This document shows, piece by piece, positions 1-11,706 of a stretch of 64,000 nt of DNA. Under the pieces are notes generated by a model that made no database searches, was not told the origin of the DNA, and saw only the letters and a program-made list of their open reading frames with translations. The DNA is taken from positions 1 to 64,000 of the forward strand of contig NZ_BAKM01000023.1 of NCBI RefSeq assembly GCF_000614185.1. The letters are read 5' to 3'. Source of the DNA: Phocaeicola sartorii JCM 17136 = DSM 21941. Its GTDB lineage: Bacteria; Bacteroidota; Bacteroidia; Bacteroidales; Bacteroidaceae. The translations under genes and the position numbers were made by a program. How positions within the stretch are numbered: position 1 is the first letter of the stretch; the number at the start of each line of letters is the position of its first letter.

Positions 1-2
1 AA

Positions 3-284
3 CAGGTGATAGAGGAAAAAGAGCAGGTGATAGAGGAAAAAGAGCAGGTGATAGAGGAAAAAGAGCAGGTGATAGAGCAGAAAGAACAGCTCATAGAGCA
101 GAAAGAACAAGTGATAGAACAGAACAAACAAGAAATAGAGCGAAAAAAGCAAGAAATAGAACAGAACAAGCAGATGATTCGTTCAATGGTCAAAATGCTC
201 TGCAACAACGGAGCGTCCATCGACGAAATATCCAAACAGTTAGCCATACCTATAGAGCAAATCAAACAATATATCGAATCATAA
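3..284 (+). CDS. C-terminal part of a coiled-coil protein, probably Rpn/PD-(D/E)XK nuclease-transposase family (5' end outside window)
   Basis: The reading frame is open to the left edge, so only the tail is visible. About 55 residues form an almost perfect run of heptads of the type IEEKEQV, a charged coiled coil, followed by a short domain containing MLCNNGASIDEISKQL and ending in QYIES. The ending resembles the 'LL..G.SIEEIA..TGL..EEI..L' tail typical of Bacteroidota Rpn-family recombination-promoting nucleases, which also carry a charged repeat before it. The nuclease domain itself is not in the window, so the family call is an inference from the tail. A GTG at 6 could be read as a start but lies inside the repeat and is not a credible one. 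Confidence 0.6.
   Translation, partial: QVIEEKEQVIEEKEQVIEEKEQVIEQKEQLIEQKEQVIEQNKQEIERKKQEIEQNKQMIRSMVKMLCNNGASIDEISKQLAIPIEQIKQYIES
6..173 (+). repeat. 21-bp tandem repeat encoding coiled-coil heptads
   Basis: Eight consecutive 21-bp units begin at 6. The first three, 6-68, are identical (start gtgatagagg); the next five are increasingly diverged. 21 bp equals seven codons, so any gain or loss of a unit lengthens or shortens the coiled coil by one heptad and keeps the frame. The first units are the most homogeneous, which suggests recent slippage expansion. Confidence 0.9.
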
Positions 285-751
285 TACGATTACGGATTTT
301 CGGTAAAGATACGGACTTGATAAAATGCGGATTCTCACAAATCCGAACAAAGAATGCAAGTTCGGAGGAAGCATATACTTGTAGAGGGAGCTTTGAAAAA
401 TAAATAATCCACGAAAATCCACATAAAACAATCATAGAAAACCACCCCCGGCAATCAATTCTATATTGCCGGCTCAATATCCTACCCAAGCAAGCATGAG
501 CGCATTGAAAACAATTTCACCCCAGCTGCAAATGCTTATGATGGAAAAAAACGCGATCTTTTCGTAAGATACAACCCATTCATTCCAGGCTGGAAACGTG
601 TCTGTAGACCGTTTGCCAGCCATTCACTTTTATTCCCAAATTCTTAAACGAAGTTAAATTATCCCCCTGGCCGAAGAAAAATACCGGAGAGGGGGTAGGG
701 TGTCCTTTTCCTCCGGCAGTATTTATATAGAACGGTAAAAAAGACAATAGG
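285..751. other. Intergenic region without a supported gene
   Basis: No convincing gene is seen in these 467 bases. A hairpin with a perfect 8-bp stem CCGGCAAT/ATTGCCGG lies at 448-472 and another 7-bp stem at 342-366; either may end transcription from the preceding gene. An ECF sigma gene would normally sit immediately upstream of the following fecR, but only a 23-codon open frame beginning near 493 is present and it has no sigma-factor features. Confidence 0.6.
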
Positions 752-1698
752 ATGATGACTTTAGACGAATTGAAGAAAATAATAGGACGGATGTTTGCAG
801 GAAACCTTTCTGCTGATGACCGGAAATCCTTGGCGGAAGAGCAGCCTTTGGCCTCTTTGCTTGAGGAGCAATGGCATAACGGCAAGGAATGGCACAAGGA
901 AGAGAAGGTGGAGCCACAGGATATGTGGAACAGCATTGTAGATGAATGCTGGAAGGAAAAGAGCCGCTCCGTTCCTGCCGGAAAGAAAATTTTCTTCACG
1001 CTGGCCGGTTGGACAGCAGTCGCTGCCGTATCGTTGTTTGCCGCATGGCTGATCGGTACCCATGTATCCTATGTCACTGTCGAAGCGCCACTGGAGGCAA
1101 AAAAGATGGTATTGCTGCCGGACAGCTCGAAGGTATGGCTGAATGCCGCCGCCAGCATCAGATATAGAAAGGATTTTGTGAAAGACAGAAAAGTGGAGCT
1201 GGAGGGCGAAGGATTCTTTGATGTGAGGAAGATGGAGGGAAAACCTTTTATCGTGCATGCCGGACAGGCGGCAATAGAGGTGAAGGGTACAGAGTTCAAT
1301 GTCATGCGAATGCCGGAGACCACTACCGTGACCCTGTTTACCGGAGCGGTTGAGTTCTCTGCACCGGAGCTGGATAGCCCTGTCAGAATGAAGCCCAATG
1401 AGCAGATAGCTTATGATATACGGACGGGGCAAATCATTTTAGGAAAAGTGGACTCGGCAGAATATGACTGGCGTACGGGCAAATATAAATTTGTAGACAA
1501 GCCGTTGAAGGACCTGATTCATTTCATCAACAGGAATTATAAAGTTAATGTGACGCTGGGCGATGAGGTAAATAAAGAGGTGCTGTTTACCGGAACCATC
1601 CGAAGGAAGAAGGACTGATGGATGTGCTGGATAAGATTTGTATAAACATGGGACTTGAGATAAGGCATAAAGACGGGGAAAAGATAGAACTATATTGA
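752..1698 (+). CDS. FecR-family anti-sigma factor (one apparent frameshift near 1600)
   Basis: Inner-membrane anti-sigma factor that relays substrate occupancy of a TonB-dependent transducer to an ECF sigma factor. Visible are a cytoplasmic N-terminus of about 80 residues, one membrane segment (about 81-101, GWTAVAAVSLFAAWL), the periplasmic FecR domain (about 110-210, with PDSSKVWLNAAASIRY and GEGFFDV) and a C-terminal DUF4974-like part. The first frame stops at 1618 after FTGTI; the other frame immediately continues HPKEEGLMDVLDKICINMGL to TGA at 1696-1698, the usual FecR ending. The shift equals loss of one base, giving about 315 residues. The STN-bearing SusC follows, the classic partner. 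The cognate sigma gene is not adjacent. Confidence 0.85.
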
Positions 1699-1820
1699 TC
1701 GTGGACGGCTGTGATCCGTGTGATTTTTTTAACTATAACTAATTAATATATGAAAGACGCATGATGAAAAACACTTCGTGAACAAGTACTTCCCCTTGCT
1801 TGAGGGGAGGGTGATGTATG

Positions 1821-1845
1821 ATTCCGGAAACCGGAATGTTTTGTT
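1821..1845 (+). terminator. Short hairpin plus T-rich tail between fecR and susC
   Basis: ATTCCGG/CCGGAAT forms a perfect 7-bp stem with a 3-base loop and is followed by GTTTTGTT. A second stem CCCCT/AGGGG lies just upstream at 1792-1807. These may attenuate readthrough from fecR into the transport genes or stabilise the susC mRNA 5' end; which applies cannot be told from sequence. Confidence 0.4.
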
Positions 1846-1874
1846 AACTTAATATTTAATCAAAATTACAGAAA

Positions 1875-4800
1875 ATGAGAGTTTTAAAATTAAAACAATG
1901 GCATTTTACGATTGCCCTGATTGGCATGATGCTTTTTCCTGTTACGCTTAGTGCCGCTCAAGGGAGAGTGAAGGTAAAAGGCAATGCGATTACTGTGAGA
2001 CAGGCCTTGAAGCAGATAGAGGCAAGTAGTGAGTACACTTTCTTCTATAAGGCGGAGGATGTGGACGATGTGAAAAAACACAATTTCAACTGTGACGGTA
2101 CGATAGAGACTGTACTGGGAGAAGTATTGAAAGGCAGCAAAGTGGACTTTGTGGTGAAAGACAAAGAGGTGATCCTGACCTCTTCACAGAAAGCGGGCGC
2201 TCCTCAGCAAGCTAAAAAACGTGTCATTAAAGGTACCATTACGGACGGGGATACCAAAGAACCCATTATCGGAGCCAATGTATGGCTTAAGAATAGTTCG
2301 GTGGGCGCCATCACCGATATTGATGGAAAATACTCCATCACGATAGAAGGGGTAGGCGGTGTGTTGACTTTCTCTTATATCGGTATGAAAAGCCAGGACA
2401 TAGCCCTCAACAACCAGACAGAAATCAATGTAACGCTGATGCCGGATACCGAAACCTTGGACGAAGTCGTGGTAGTGGGTTATGGTAGCCAGAAAAAGGA
2501 AAGCGTGGTAGGCGCTATCTCTACACTGGACGTAAACAAGCTGATGGTGCCGGGTGCTTCCATCTCTACCGCGTTGGCAGGACAGTTGGCGGGTGTGGTT
2601 TCAATGACCCGTTCCGGTGAGCCGGGAAAGAGCAGCGCAGCCGATTTCTATATCCGCGGTGTCTCTTCTTTCAAGGGAACATCTACTCCGCTGGTGCTGG
2701 TCGATGGTATTGAACGCGACCTTGACCTGGTGGATACGGATGATATCGCTACTTTCTCTATCTTGAAAGACGCGTCGGCTTCAGCCGTATACGGTGTGCG
2801 TGGTGCCAATGGTGTTATCTTGATTACGACAAAGAAAGGTAAAGAAGGAAAGCCCGCCATCAATGTGCGTACTGAATTCGGATTTACCAGCCCCACTAAA
2901 AAACCCAAAATGCTGGGATCGGCAGAATGGGCTGAACTATATAACGAGGCGTATGAAAGCAAGTATTATTCCGAAAGCGATATTCAAAAATACCGTGACG
3001 GAAGCGACCCCGACCTTTATCCCAATGTAGACTGGTTTGACTCGATGTTCAACGACCTGGCACAGAACCAACGCGTGAACTTAAGTGTGACCGGTGGTGG
3101 CGATGTGGTGAAATACTATGTGTCAGGATCTTTCTATCATGAAAATTCTATTTACAAAAGCGCCGGGAACATGTATGGATATGACTCGTCCATCAGATAC
3201 AACAAGTTTAATTTCCGTGCGAACATGGATATCAAGGTGACTCCCAGCACTACGATGAATATCAACCTGGCCAATATCTATGAAAAGAAGTTCGGACCGG
3301 GCTTTGGCGATAATGACAGTGAAATATGGAATTATATTTTCTGGACCTCCCCCAACGCTTTCCCGTTGCAGTATTCGGACGGAACACTTTCCGGACCTTC
3401 TACCGACTCGGGCTTCAATCCTTGGAACATGTTGGTGCACTCGGGTTATCGCGAACAGTTCTGGAACTCCTCACAGTCGTTGATCGGCCTGACACAGGAT
3501 ATAGGAAAACTGTGGAAACCGTTGGAAGGGTTGACCGCCAATTTTAAATTCTCATGGGATGCCTGGAATACGACAGCGCAACGCCGTGCCAAAATACCTT
3601 CTTTCTATCATGCGCGCGGACGCAATGAGGACGGAAGTTGAAATACGATGACAATAACAATGATGGCGTATGGGATCCCGTGCATACAGGAAGCAATGAA
3701 TTGTCGTATGGTATAGGACGTGACGGTACGATGACTACCTATATGGAGCTTCATTGAACTACAGCCGCTTGTTTGACGAAAAGCACCGCGTCGGAGCTTT
3801 GTTCCTTTATAATCATAAGATACATAACAAGACCCAGGCGGGCGACAAGGACACCTCGCTTCCTTACAAAAACCAAGGTTTGGCCGGACGTGTTACCTAT
3901 GCTTACAAAGACACTTATTTTGCCGAAGTGAATGTAGGTTATAACGGCTCTGAAAACTTTGCCCGCGGACACCGCTTCGGTTTCTTCCCGGCAGCGGCCA
4001 TCGGTTGGATGATGTCTAATGAAAAATGGTTTGAACCCCTGACTAACACGGTGGATATGTTGAAACTGAAGGGTTCTTATGGTAAAGTAGGTAATGATGA
4101 TATCGGCGGCCAGCGTCGCTGGGTGTATGAATCCAGTATCGTAAGTGGCGGAGGCTGGAATTATGGCTCGGACGGAGGCAATGGCGGCGGAGGTATCCGT
4201 ATTGGCGAGATTGAAAACTTATCGGCTTCCTGGGAAGAGGCGTTGAAACTGAATGTGGGTATTGAATTTTCTTTATTCAGAAAGCTGAAAGTACAGGCTG
4301 ATTACTTTAGAGAAGAACGTACGGGTATTTTCTTGCAACGTGCCGGACTGCCTGCCATCGTAGGTCTTTCTACCATTCCTTATGTCAATGTGGGCGAAAC
4401 CTTGAACCAGGGTATAGATGCCAATATTGAATATTCACAGCAGGTGGGCAAGGTGTTGCTGACCGCACGCGGAAACTTTACTTACAACCGCAACGAACTG
4501 GTGAATAACGATGAACCCGACTGGCAGTACAAATACCAGAACAGAACAGGAAAACCGTTCGGCTCGAATGGGGCTCTCCAGCCGTTTGGACTGGTGGCAT
4601 TGGGATTGTTCCAAAGTCAGGAAGAAATTGATAACAGCCCCGAACAGACTTACGGTGAATACCGTGTAGGTGATATCAAGTATCAGGATGTGAACGGTGA
4701 CGGAAAGGTGGACGACCAGGATATGGTAGCCATCGGTTATACGAACTTGCCCGAAATCACTTATGGATTCGGACTGGGTGCCCAGTGGAATAATTGGGAT

Positions 4801-5262
4801 GTCAATGTGTTCTTCCAGGGTGTGGCACGCAACTCCTTCTTTGTAGGCGGATCTACCATCAGCAATCCGTTCAGCAGTGGAAATATGGAACGTGCAGCTG
4901 TGAATGAAGATGTATATGGCAAGGTTTGGATGTCTACCAATACCGCAGAGCAGAATGCCAATGTAATCTATCCGCGTTTGAGCCGTAGCGGTGGAGCGGG
5001 AGCTTCCAACAACTCCAAGACCTCTACCTGGTGGTTGAGAGACGGTAGCTTTATGCGTCTGAAGAACTTTGAAGTAGGCTATACATTGCCTAAGAGCATC
5101 TTGACAAAGACATTCATCAAGTCTCTGCGTTTCTATGCATCGGGAAACAACCTGCTAACTTTCAGCAAGTTCAAACTGTGGGATCCTGAAAAGGGCGGCG
5201 GACAAGGTTCCGGTTATCCTTTGAACAGAGTTGTGACAGTCGGATTTAACGCTAATTTCTAA
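1875..5262 (+). CDS. SusC/RagA-family TonB-linked outer membrane protein with STN domain (two apparent frameshifts)
   Basis: Outer-membrane TonB-dependent channel working with the SusD encoded just downstream. In order: signal peptide (about 1-28, ending LSAAQG), STN domain (about 30-105, VRQALKQIEASSEYTFFYK), carboxypeptidase-regulatory-like domain (about 117-195), TonB-box region DEVVVVGYGSQKKESVVG, plug (VRGANGVILITTKKG) and a 22-strand-type barrel. The STN domain links it to the upstream FecR as a signal transducer. The frame breaks near 3638 and again near 3750; the intermediate stretch reads KYDDNNNDGVWDPVHTGS and then continues LNYSRLFDEKHRVGALFLY. Each break equals loss of one base. 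Joined length is about 1129 residues, normal for the family. Barrel ends VTVGFNANF. Confidence 0.93.
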
Positions 5263-5276
5263 ATCACTATCAATCT

Positions 5277-7195
5277 ATGAAAAAGATGAAACTTAAAATA
5301 AAATCGCTTTGGATGTGCTGCATCCTTGTAGGAACTTCGTTGGTCAGCTCTTCTTGTGAAGACTTTCTGGACAGACAGGAAGACGAAAAGATGACTTTTG
5401 ACAAAATATGGTTGTCACGTAATACAACCAAGCAATACTGGCTCAATTCCATGTCCTTTTTGCCCAGATACAGCAACAGCTACGTGGGCGACGGTGAAGC
5501 TACCTGGGTGCTTCGGATGAATGTACCATTGCTTACGACCGTGCTTATCGCTGGATGAACTTCGGCTCATGGAATGCTTCGGCCATACCTTATTATAAAT
5601 TTGACTTTTATTACAGAGGTATCCGTGAGTGCAACATCTTCATGCAGAATGTAGACCGTTGCAGCGATCCGCTGGTCACTAAAAAGGAACTGGAAAAGTG
5701 GAAGATCCAGTCGCGTTGGGCACGTGCCTACTATTACTTTTTGCTGATGCGCGATTATGGACCCGTATTCTTGCTGGGAGATGAAACACTGGACTTCTCG
5801 GCCACTACGGAATCGTTCTACCGCCCTCGTAACACGTGGGATCAATGTGTGGACTACGTAGTCAGTGAAATGACCGCCTGTGCCAACGATCCGGCCATGC
5901 AGACTCAGAGCGAACTGGCCAAAGACGACTGGGGAATGGCTACCAGAGGTGCTTGTTATGCGGTGATCTCGCGTCTGAAATTGTATTCGGCACGTGACCT
6001 GTTCAATGGAAACACATTGTATCATAATGTGAAGAACCCCGTTGCCGAAGGTTTCCCGGAACTGTCCGGACAGAATATCTTCCCTCAGACGTATGATGCC
6101 AATAAGTGGCTGCAGGCGGCTGAAGCGGCGCACAAGGTATTTGATGAAAACACGTATTCACTGTACCGTTCTCCTTCGAACGATCCGTATGCCAACTATG
6201 CCGGCATCTTGAATGAGACGTGGAACAGCGAGCTGATCTTTACCGACGGCTATGTAGGCCGTTTCTATATCGGAGTGAATACAGCGCCTACTTCTATCGG
6301 AGGTTATGGAGCGGTAGGACCTACCCAGCAGCAAGTGGATGCTTACGCCATGAATAACGGCCGTTATCCTATTACAGGATATGACACTGCCGGTAATCCT
6401 GTGATTGACGCACAGTCGGGCTATTCGGGCGATGAGTTCGCTAAAACTACCTGGACTTATCCGTCGCACGGGTGGAGCAACTTTGGCGACTATGACATTG
6501 TCGCTCCCAACATGTATAAGGATAGAGAACCCCGTTTTTATGTGACAGTATTCTGGGGAGCTTCCCACTGGTTGCATGGAGACGCTTATACAACGACTTC
6601 GTTTGCCAAAGGTGGTAACGGAAATATCTCGCACGACTATCCCAAGAGCGGTTATCTGTGCAACCGTTTTTACGACCATCGCGTGAACTCCAGAAACAAC
6701 AATTGGGGTAACGTTACTTTCCCCGAGTTCCGCTTGGGCGAAATTTATCTGAACTTCATTGAAGCAGTGTTGGAATGTAAGAAAAGAGGAGTTGCTCTTC
6801 CCGGAGGTTATGAAGCGGAGGCGATGGAGAAATGGGCGGAACTGCGCGACCGTTCGGGCATGTCTCCCATTACCGAGATTTATCCGAATGCCGGCACCGA
6901 TGAACTGATTGAGCTTTGCCGTAAAGAACGCCGTGTGGAATTGGCGTTTGAAAGACACCGCTTCTTTGACACCCGTACATGGATGATCGCGACGCAGACA
7001 GATGGCGGACCGATGTATGGCATGAATACGGCCTGTCTGTTGGAGGACGGTATGAAGACCACCGAAACTCCCGAAGGTTTCTGGCAGAGAACTGTGTTTG
7101 AAACACGAGTGTTTAAGAAGAATCATTATCTTTATCCTTTTGCACAGCGCGAGTTGGATAGAAATAAACTCCTTACTCAAAATTATGGTTGGTAA
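5277..7195 (+). CDS. SusD/RagB-family nutrient-binding lipoprotein (one apparent frameshift near 5508)
   Basis: Surface lipoprotein that caps the SusC channel and captures glycan. It has a lipoprotein signal with lipobox SSSC and EDFLDRQ after the cysteine, a SusD-like N-terminal part (WARAYYYFLLMRDYGPVFLL) and a RagB C-terminal part (LCRKERRVELAFERHRFFD). The first frame stops at 5558; the second contains ASDECTIAYDRAYRWMNFGS, which joins directly after GEATWV. The shift equals one lost base, giving about 639 residues. Fourteen bases separate it from the susC stop, so the pair is cotranscribed. Confidence 0.92.
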
Positions 7196-7214
7196 TATTA
7201 AAAAGGAACATCGT

Positions 7215-8560
7215 ATGAAAAAAAGAATAATAGCAGCGTCACTCATCGGCTTGCTTGTACTCGGTACTTCTTGTGAAGATAAAAGAGATGAGTTCTTGAG
7301 TGATTATGACACCCGCATGTATTTTAGAAACAGCGACTTGCAAGAGCAGGATTGCTATATCACCGGTGATTTGACGAATTATACCGTCTCTGTAGTAAAG
7401 GCCGGCAGCGAACTGAACGCTGTGGCCGATGCCTCTGTCACGATGATGGATGAAGCGCAGTTGCTGGCCTATAACGACCAGAATGTGACAAACTACAGCA
7501 TATTGCCCTCTGAGTGCTATACCTTGAACGGAGAGTTGAAGATGGATTTCGCGGCCGATGACCTGTACCGTACGTTTGATGTGGCTTTCAACCCCGAGCT
7601 GATCTATAAGCTGCCCAAGGCGAATTATGTACTGCCGATGGTGCTGAGCTCTAGCAAGACCGTGACTGAAAACAAGAATGTGATTTTTGTGAAGCCCAAT
7701 CCTATCATCCGACTATCTTTTTCGAAAAGTCAGGATTCAGCAGCACTTCATTGAGCAAAAGCGGACCCGATCAGGTGAAACTGGACCTCTCGGTTATTAT
7801 TCCTCTGGCCAATAAGTGGGAGTTTGAGTACACGGTAAAGGCGGACAAGGACTTGCTGGACGCCTACAATGCAGAGCATCACACTTCGTTCCAAATGCTG
7901 CCTGCCGATGCTTACACGCTGACAGAGACGAACCGGTTCGGATTAGGTGAAAAGGTGGCGAATAACTCGATTGTGGTGGATAAGACCAAATTGGATATGG
8001 GAGAATATGTCCTTCCGTTGAGATTGACAAACTGCACGCAGCCTTATTTCCAGATTGAGGAAGAAAAGAGCGTTTGTCTGTTCAGTATCATCTATACCCC
8101 CGCCGAAATTCCTCTGTCGCTCGACATGTTGTCATCCAACGCGACACATGCCAATGACGGTACGGGCTTGCCGGGCTTGTTTGACGGCCGGGGAAGTGGC
8201 AAACACTGGCATTCCAACTGGGCCGGTCAGGTGGTTGACCCTGTATACGGACATTATATCGACTTTAAGTTGCCTAATCCTATCCAGTTCTTCGCATTTG
8301 ATCTTTGGAGCCGTTTTGAAAACGCGAATGGCGCTCCTACTAAAATCGTTCTGTACACCAGCAATGACAGATCGACCTGGAAAGAGTGGCAGACTGTCAG
8401 CATGAAGTTGTCGGGAGGCGATGAAGAGTATAACTCAAGTGTGTTCAAGTCGGAAACTCCGTTCCAATACTTACGCTTCTCGGGAGTGGAAAGTAATGCG
8501 GGCAATGTGACGACGGGCTCTTACTGGAACTGTGGAGAAATGAAGATATATGGTGAATAG
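7215..8560 (+). CDS. Surface lipoprotein with DUF1735/BT_3987-like domains and a discoidin-like (F5/8 type C) C-terminus (one apparent frameshift near 7710)
   Basis: Probably a SusE-position glycan-binding lipoprotein. The start at 7215 is preferred over upstream in-frame codons because it gives a clean lipoprotein signal (KKRIIAASLIGLLVLGTSC). Two related beta-sandwich segments (about 30-165 and 170-300, each with a 'YTL..' element: LPSECYTLNGEL and LPADAYTLTETN) are followed by a discoidin-like domain (about 310-448) containing GLFDGRGSGKHWHSNW and YLRFSGVES. The frame changes near 7710, where IIPTIFFEKSGFSSTSLSKS is the evident true path; one base appears lost. Joined length about 448 residues. 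It belongs to the SusC/SusD operon. Confidence 0.82.
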
Positions 8561-8586
8561 TTCGCTTGATTTTTTAGATTAACAGT

Positions 8587-8637
8587 AAAGGCTGCCATTG
8601 TATTTTTCTTTTTAAAAAATAGGTGGCAGCCTTTTTC
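8587..8637 (+). terminator. Intrinsic terminator or internal attenuator
   Basis: AAAGGCTGCCA (8587-8597) pairs with TGGCAGCCTTT (8624-8634) and is followed by a T-run. It sits between the discoidin lipoprotein and the M60 gene, so it probably lowers expression of the peptidase relative to the binding proteins. Confidence 0.75.
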
Positions 8638-8665
8638 CTTTGATAACATTAAATCCTTACCTGAT

Positions 8666-11524
8666 ATGAAAATATTCCATTTATTTCTTTTGTCGGCGTT
8701 GTGTCTTTGTGCCGCCTCTTCGTGCGCTAAAGAGAATGACACGCCGCTGAAACCTCCTACCTTTGAGATGGACGAGGCCGATTTAAGCCACAATTTCAAA
8801 AAGGAGAAAGAAGTGCTGGTTGTTCCTGTCCATACAGACCTGGCCGGTGACGCTGGAGTGTAAAATCGAATGCCGATTGGTGCCTGGCGGCAAAAGGCGT
8901 AGACGGGAAAAGCATTACCTTGTCCGTTGCGGCAAGTGAAGAGCCCGAAGTGAGAAGCACCACCGTAGATGTAAAATCGACCATCGAAAACTACACGATA
9001 AAAATCAGCCAGCTGGGATACGGGCCTGCCATCCTGCTAAAGACGTTTCCGGAGTTTGTCAGCCCCGACGGCGGAGAAGTGGATGTGGTAGTGACCACTA
9101 ATGTTCCCTATACGGCTGTCCTTCAGGAGACGGACTGGCTGAAAGCAAGCGCCGGAAAAGCCGGCAGGGCTTTGGTGGACTACGATCACCATTATTACGC
9201 TGACGCTAATAAGAGCTTTCAAGAAAGGAAAGCCACGATAACCTTTGCCGACAGCCGCACAACGGACAACCCGGCCAAACCCGCCGTGCTTACGCTGACG
9301 CAGAAGAGCCGGGAAGGCTCTCCTTCCGATGTCGTTGTCGAGGCGGACATCAAGGTGAAGCCTACAGCGGCCAAGGCGAGCGACGAGCAGCCCGGACAAG
9401 GGCTGGGATGGGCGATTGACGGTGACACAGACCCCGCCAACCATTACCATTCCGACTGGTATAATACCAAACTGCCTGTGACGCTTGAGTTCCTCTTCGG
9501 AGAAAACAAGGGCGACATGGATTACATCCTTTACTATACGTAACGGGAATGGCAACTTCGGCGAGTTCGATTTGTATCTGGCTACGGAAAGCGAACCCGA
9601 GTATCAGCTTTATGGCTCGTATGACTTTAAAATGCAGGGAGCTACAAGCCGGATTGATTTCGCCCGGACTCAAAAAGGGGTAAGCAAGGTGAAGTTTGTG
9701 GTCAAGAGCGGACTGGGAGGCTTCGTCAGCTGTGCCGAGATGGAGTTTTACCGCAGAAACAAGGACAAGGAACTGGACGGACAATTGCTGACGGTATTTA
9801 AGGACCTCACCTGTACAGAACTGAAAGAAGGCATTACCGATGCAGATATAGAGCGCCTTCCCGATTACTTCGGCCAGTTGGCGACAACCATCCGGAACAA
9901 CACGTACGATGCGCACGAAAAGGAATTCCGCATTCAGCATTACGCTCCCTACAGCATCCCCGAAGTGTGGTCGGAAAAACTGATGACCAAGCATTACAGC
10001 TTCCTGGATAACCCTACCGGAATCTATGTGGAAAAAGGAGACTCGCTCATCATCCTGGTGGGAGACACTCACGGACAGCGTATCAACCTGCAGAATGTGG
10101 GAGAGGAAGAGACCGGATTTGGCGAGGAGAAAACGTATAAGCAGACAGCAGCCAGCGGCGATGCTTATTTCTTGAATGAAGGAGTGAACAAAATCGGTAT
10201 CAAGCAGACCGGTATGTTGTTTGTAGTCTATACTACGGATTTGACTTCGCCGACGGCCAAACCTGTGAAAATCCATATCCCGCCCGGCAGCGGAAAAGTG
10301 GGAGGATACTTTGACTTGGCGCGGCATCAGACAAACGACAAGTATAAAGAATTGATAGACAAGTCGGATTATAAATACTTCTGTGTCCGTGGCAAGAACA
10401 TCATATTCTATTTCCATCGCGACAAGATGAAGCAGGCCGTGCCCTATGACATACTGTCGGCCATCAATTTGTGGGACGATATTGTGGGCTGGCAGCAAGA
10501 ACTGATGGGAATTGAGGATGTGCGTCCTACGCAGGTGAACAATCACTTGTTCGCTATTTCGCCCGAAGGAAGTTATATGTGGGCTTCCGAATATCGGATT
10601 GCTTTTGTATATACTTATTTGAACAACATCTTGTTGAAAGAGAATGTGATGGCGGCTAAGGACAATGCCTGGGGACCGGGGCACGAGATAGGCCATATCC
10701 ACCAGAAAGCCATCAACTGGCCCAGTTCTACGGAGTCATCCAACAATCTGTTCTCTAACTATGTCTTATATAAATTAGGAAAATACTGCTCCCGCGGATC
10801 GGCTTTGAGCGAACTGGCAAAGGCCCGCTTTGTCAACCGGCAGGGATGGTATAACATGGGGGACGCCACGCATCAGAATGAATCGACCGAGATCCACATG
10901 CGTATGAACTGGCAGCTTTGGAACTATTACCACCGTTGCGGATTTAAACCGGACTTCTGGCAAACCCTGTTTAAACTGTTGCGTCAGAACCGCATTGTGG
11001 AATCGAACCCGGGGGCGGGACAATTATTGTTCGCCAAGATGGCATGTAAGGCCGCCAATCAGGATTTGACCGATTTCTTTGAGATGTGGGGCTTCTTTGT
11101 GCCGGTAGACAATGTGGCTTATTCGCAATATGGAGACTGGAACTACAACGTAACGGAGCAGATGATTGCCGACACCAAGCAATATATGTCGCAATTCCCC
11201 AAACCCAAACATGCTTTCCAGTATCTGGAAGACCGCAAGACAGGCGATGTGGGACTGGATGTGGATCCGGGCGATGTGGGATACTATACTCAGTTCAAGG
11301 AGAGTCAGAAGATAACGAAGAGCATCACTTATACCGCTACCGGCCAGACGCTGAAAATAAAGAACGGAGATGAGGCGGTGGCTTTCGAAATCTACCGGGA
11401 CGGAGCAATGGTTTATTTCTCCAATTCATTCACTATTGCATTGCCGTCTGGAATTCCCGTTGCTGATGTAGTGGTCTATGCGGTGCAGGCAGACGGGAAA
11501 AGAGTTGAGGTGAAAAAGATTTGA
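8666..11524 (+). CDS. M60-like (enhancin-type) metallopeptidase lipoprotein with BACON-like and discoidin-like domains (two apparent frameshifts)
   Basis: Secreted zinc peptidase of the PF13402/M60-like type, a family known to cleave mucin-like O-glycoproteins. It has a lipoprotein signal (lipobox ASSC), BACON-like sandwiches (about 40-210, WSVKSNADWC and TAVLQETDWLKASAG), a discoidin-like domain (about 230-360, GDTDPANHYHSDWYNT, GNGNFGEFDLYLATE) and the peptidase with zinc motif GPGHEIGHIHQ near residue 675 and a following glutamate in SSTESSNN. A C-terminal beta-rich extension closes it. One base is missing near 8850. Near 9538 the shift is the opposite sense (two bases lost or one gained) between DYILYY and RNGNGNFG. 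Joined length about 950 residues. It completes the locus begun by fecR and suggests host glycoprotein as the target. Confidence 0.87.
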
Positions 11525-11706
11525 GCTGAAAAAAATATGGAGATAAAACAAAGAATGGAGGTAAAAAAGATGTGATGCGAATCACTTTGTTTGAGAGGAT
11601 AGCTTGGAGAAGAAGTGCAACTTGAGTTTTACTGTGATTGAAGTAGGGTGGCACTCTCTTCTCCATTCTTATTTTAACGGATTTACTAATCTTAATTTTG
11701 ACTATC

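Noticed and set aside
485..560. Short frame after ATG 493 as a remnant of the missing ECF sigma factor
   Set aside because: Only 23 codons and no recognisable sigma region 2 or 4 motif.
6158..7246. 362-residue minus-strand frame over susD
   Set aside because: Antisense shadow; low-complexity composition and no motif, whereas the plus strand encodes a normal SusD.
9362..10702. 446-residue open frame antisense to the M60 gene
   Set aside because: Composition bias of the coding strand explains it; the plus strand has a clear zinc-peptidase motif.
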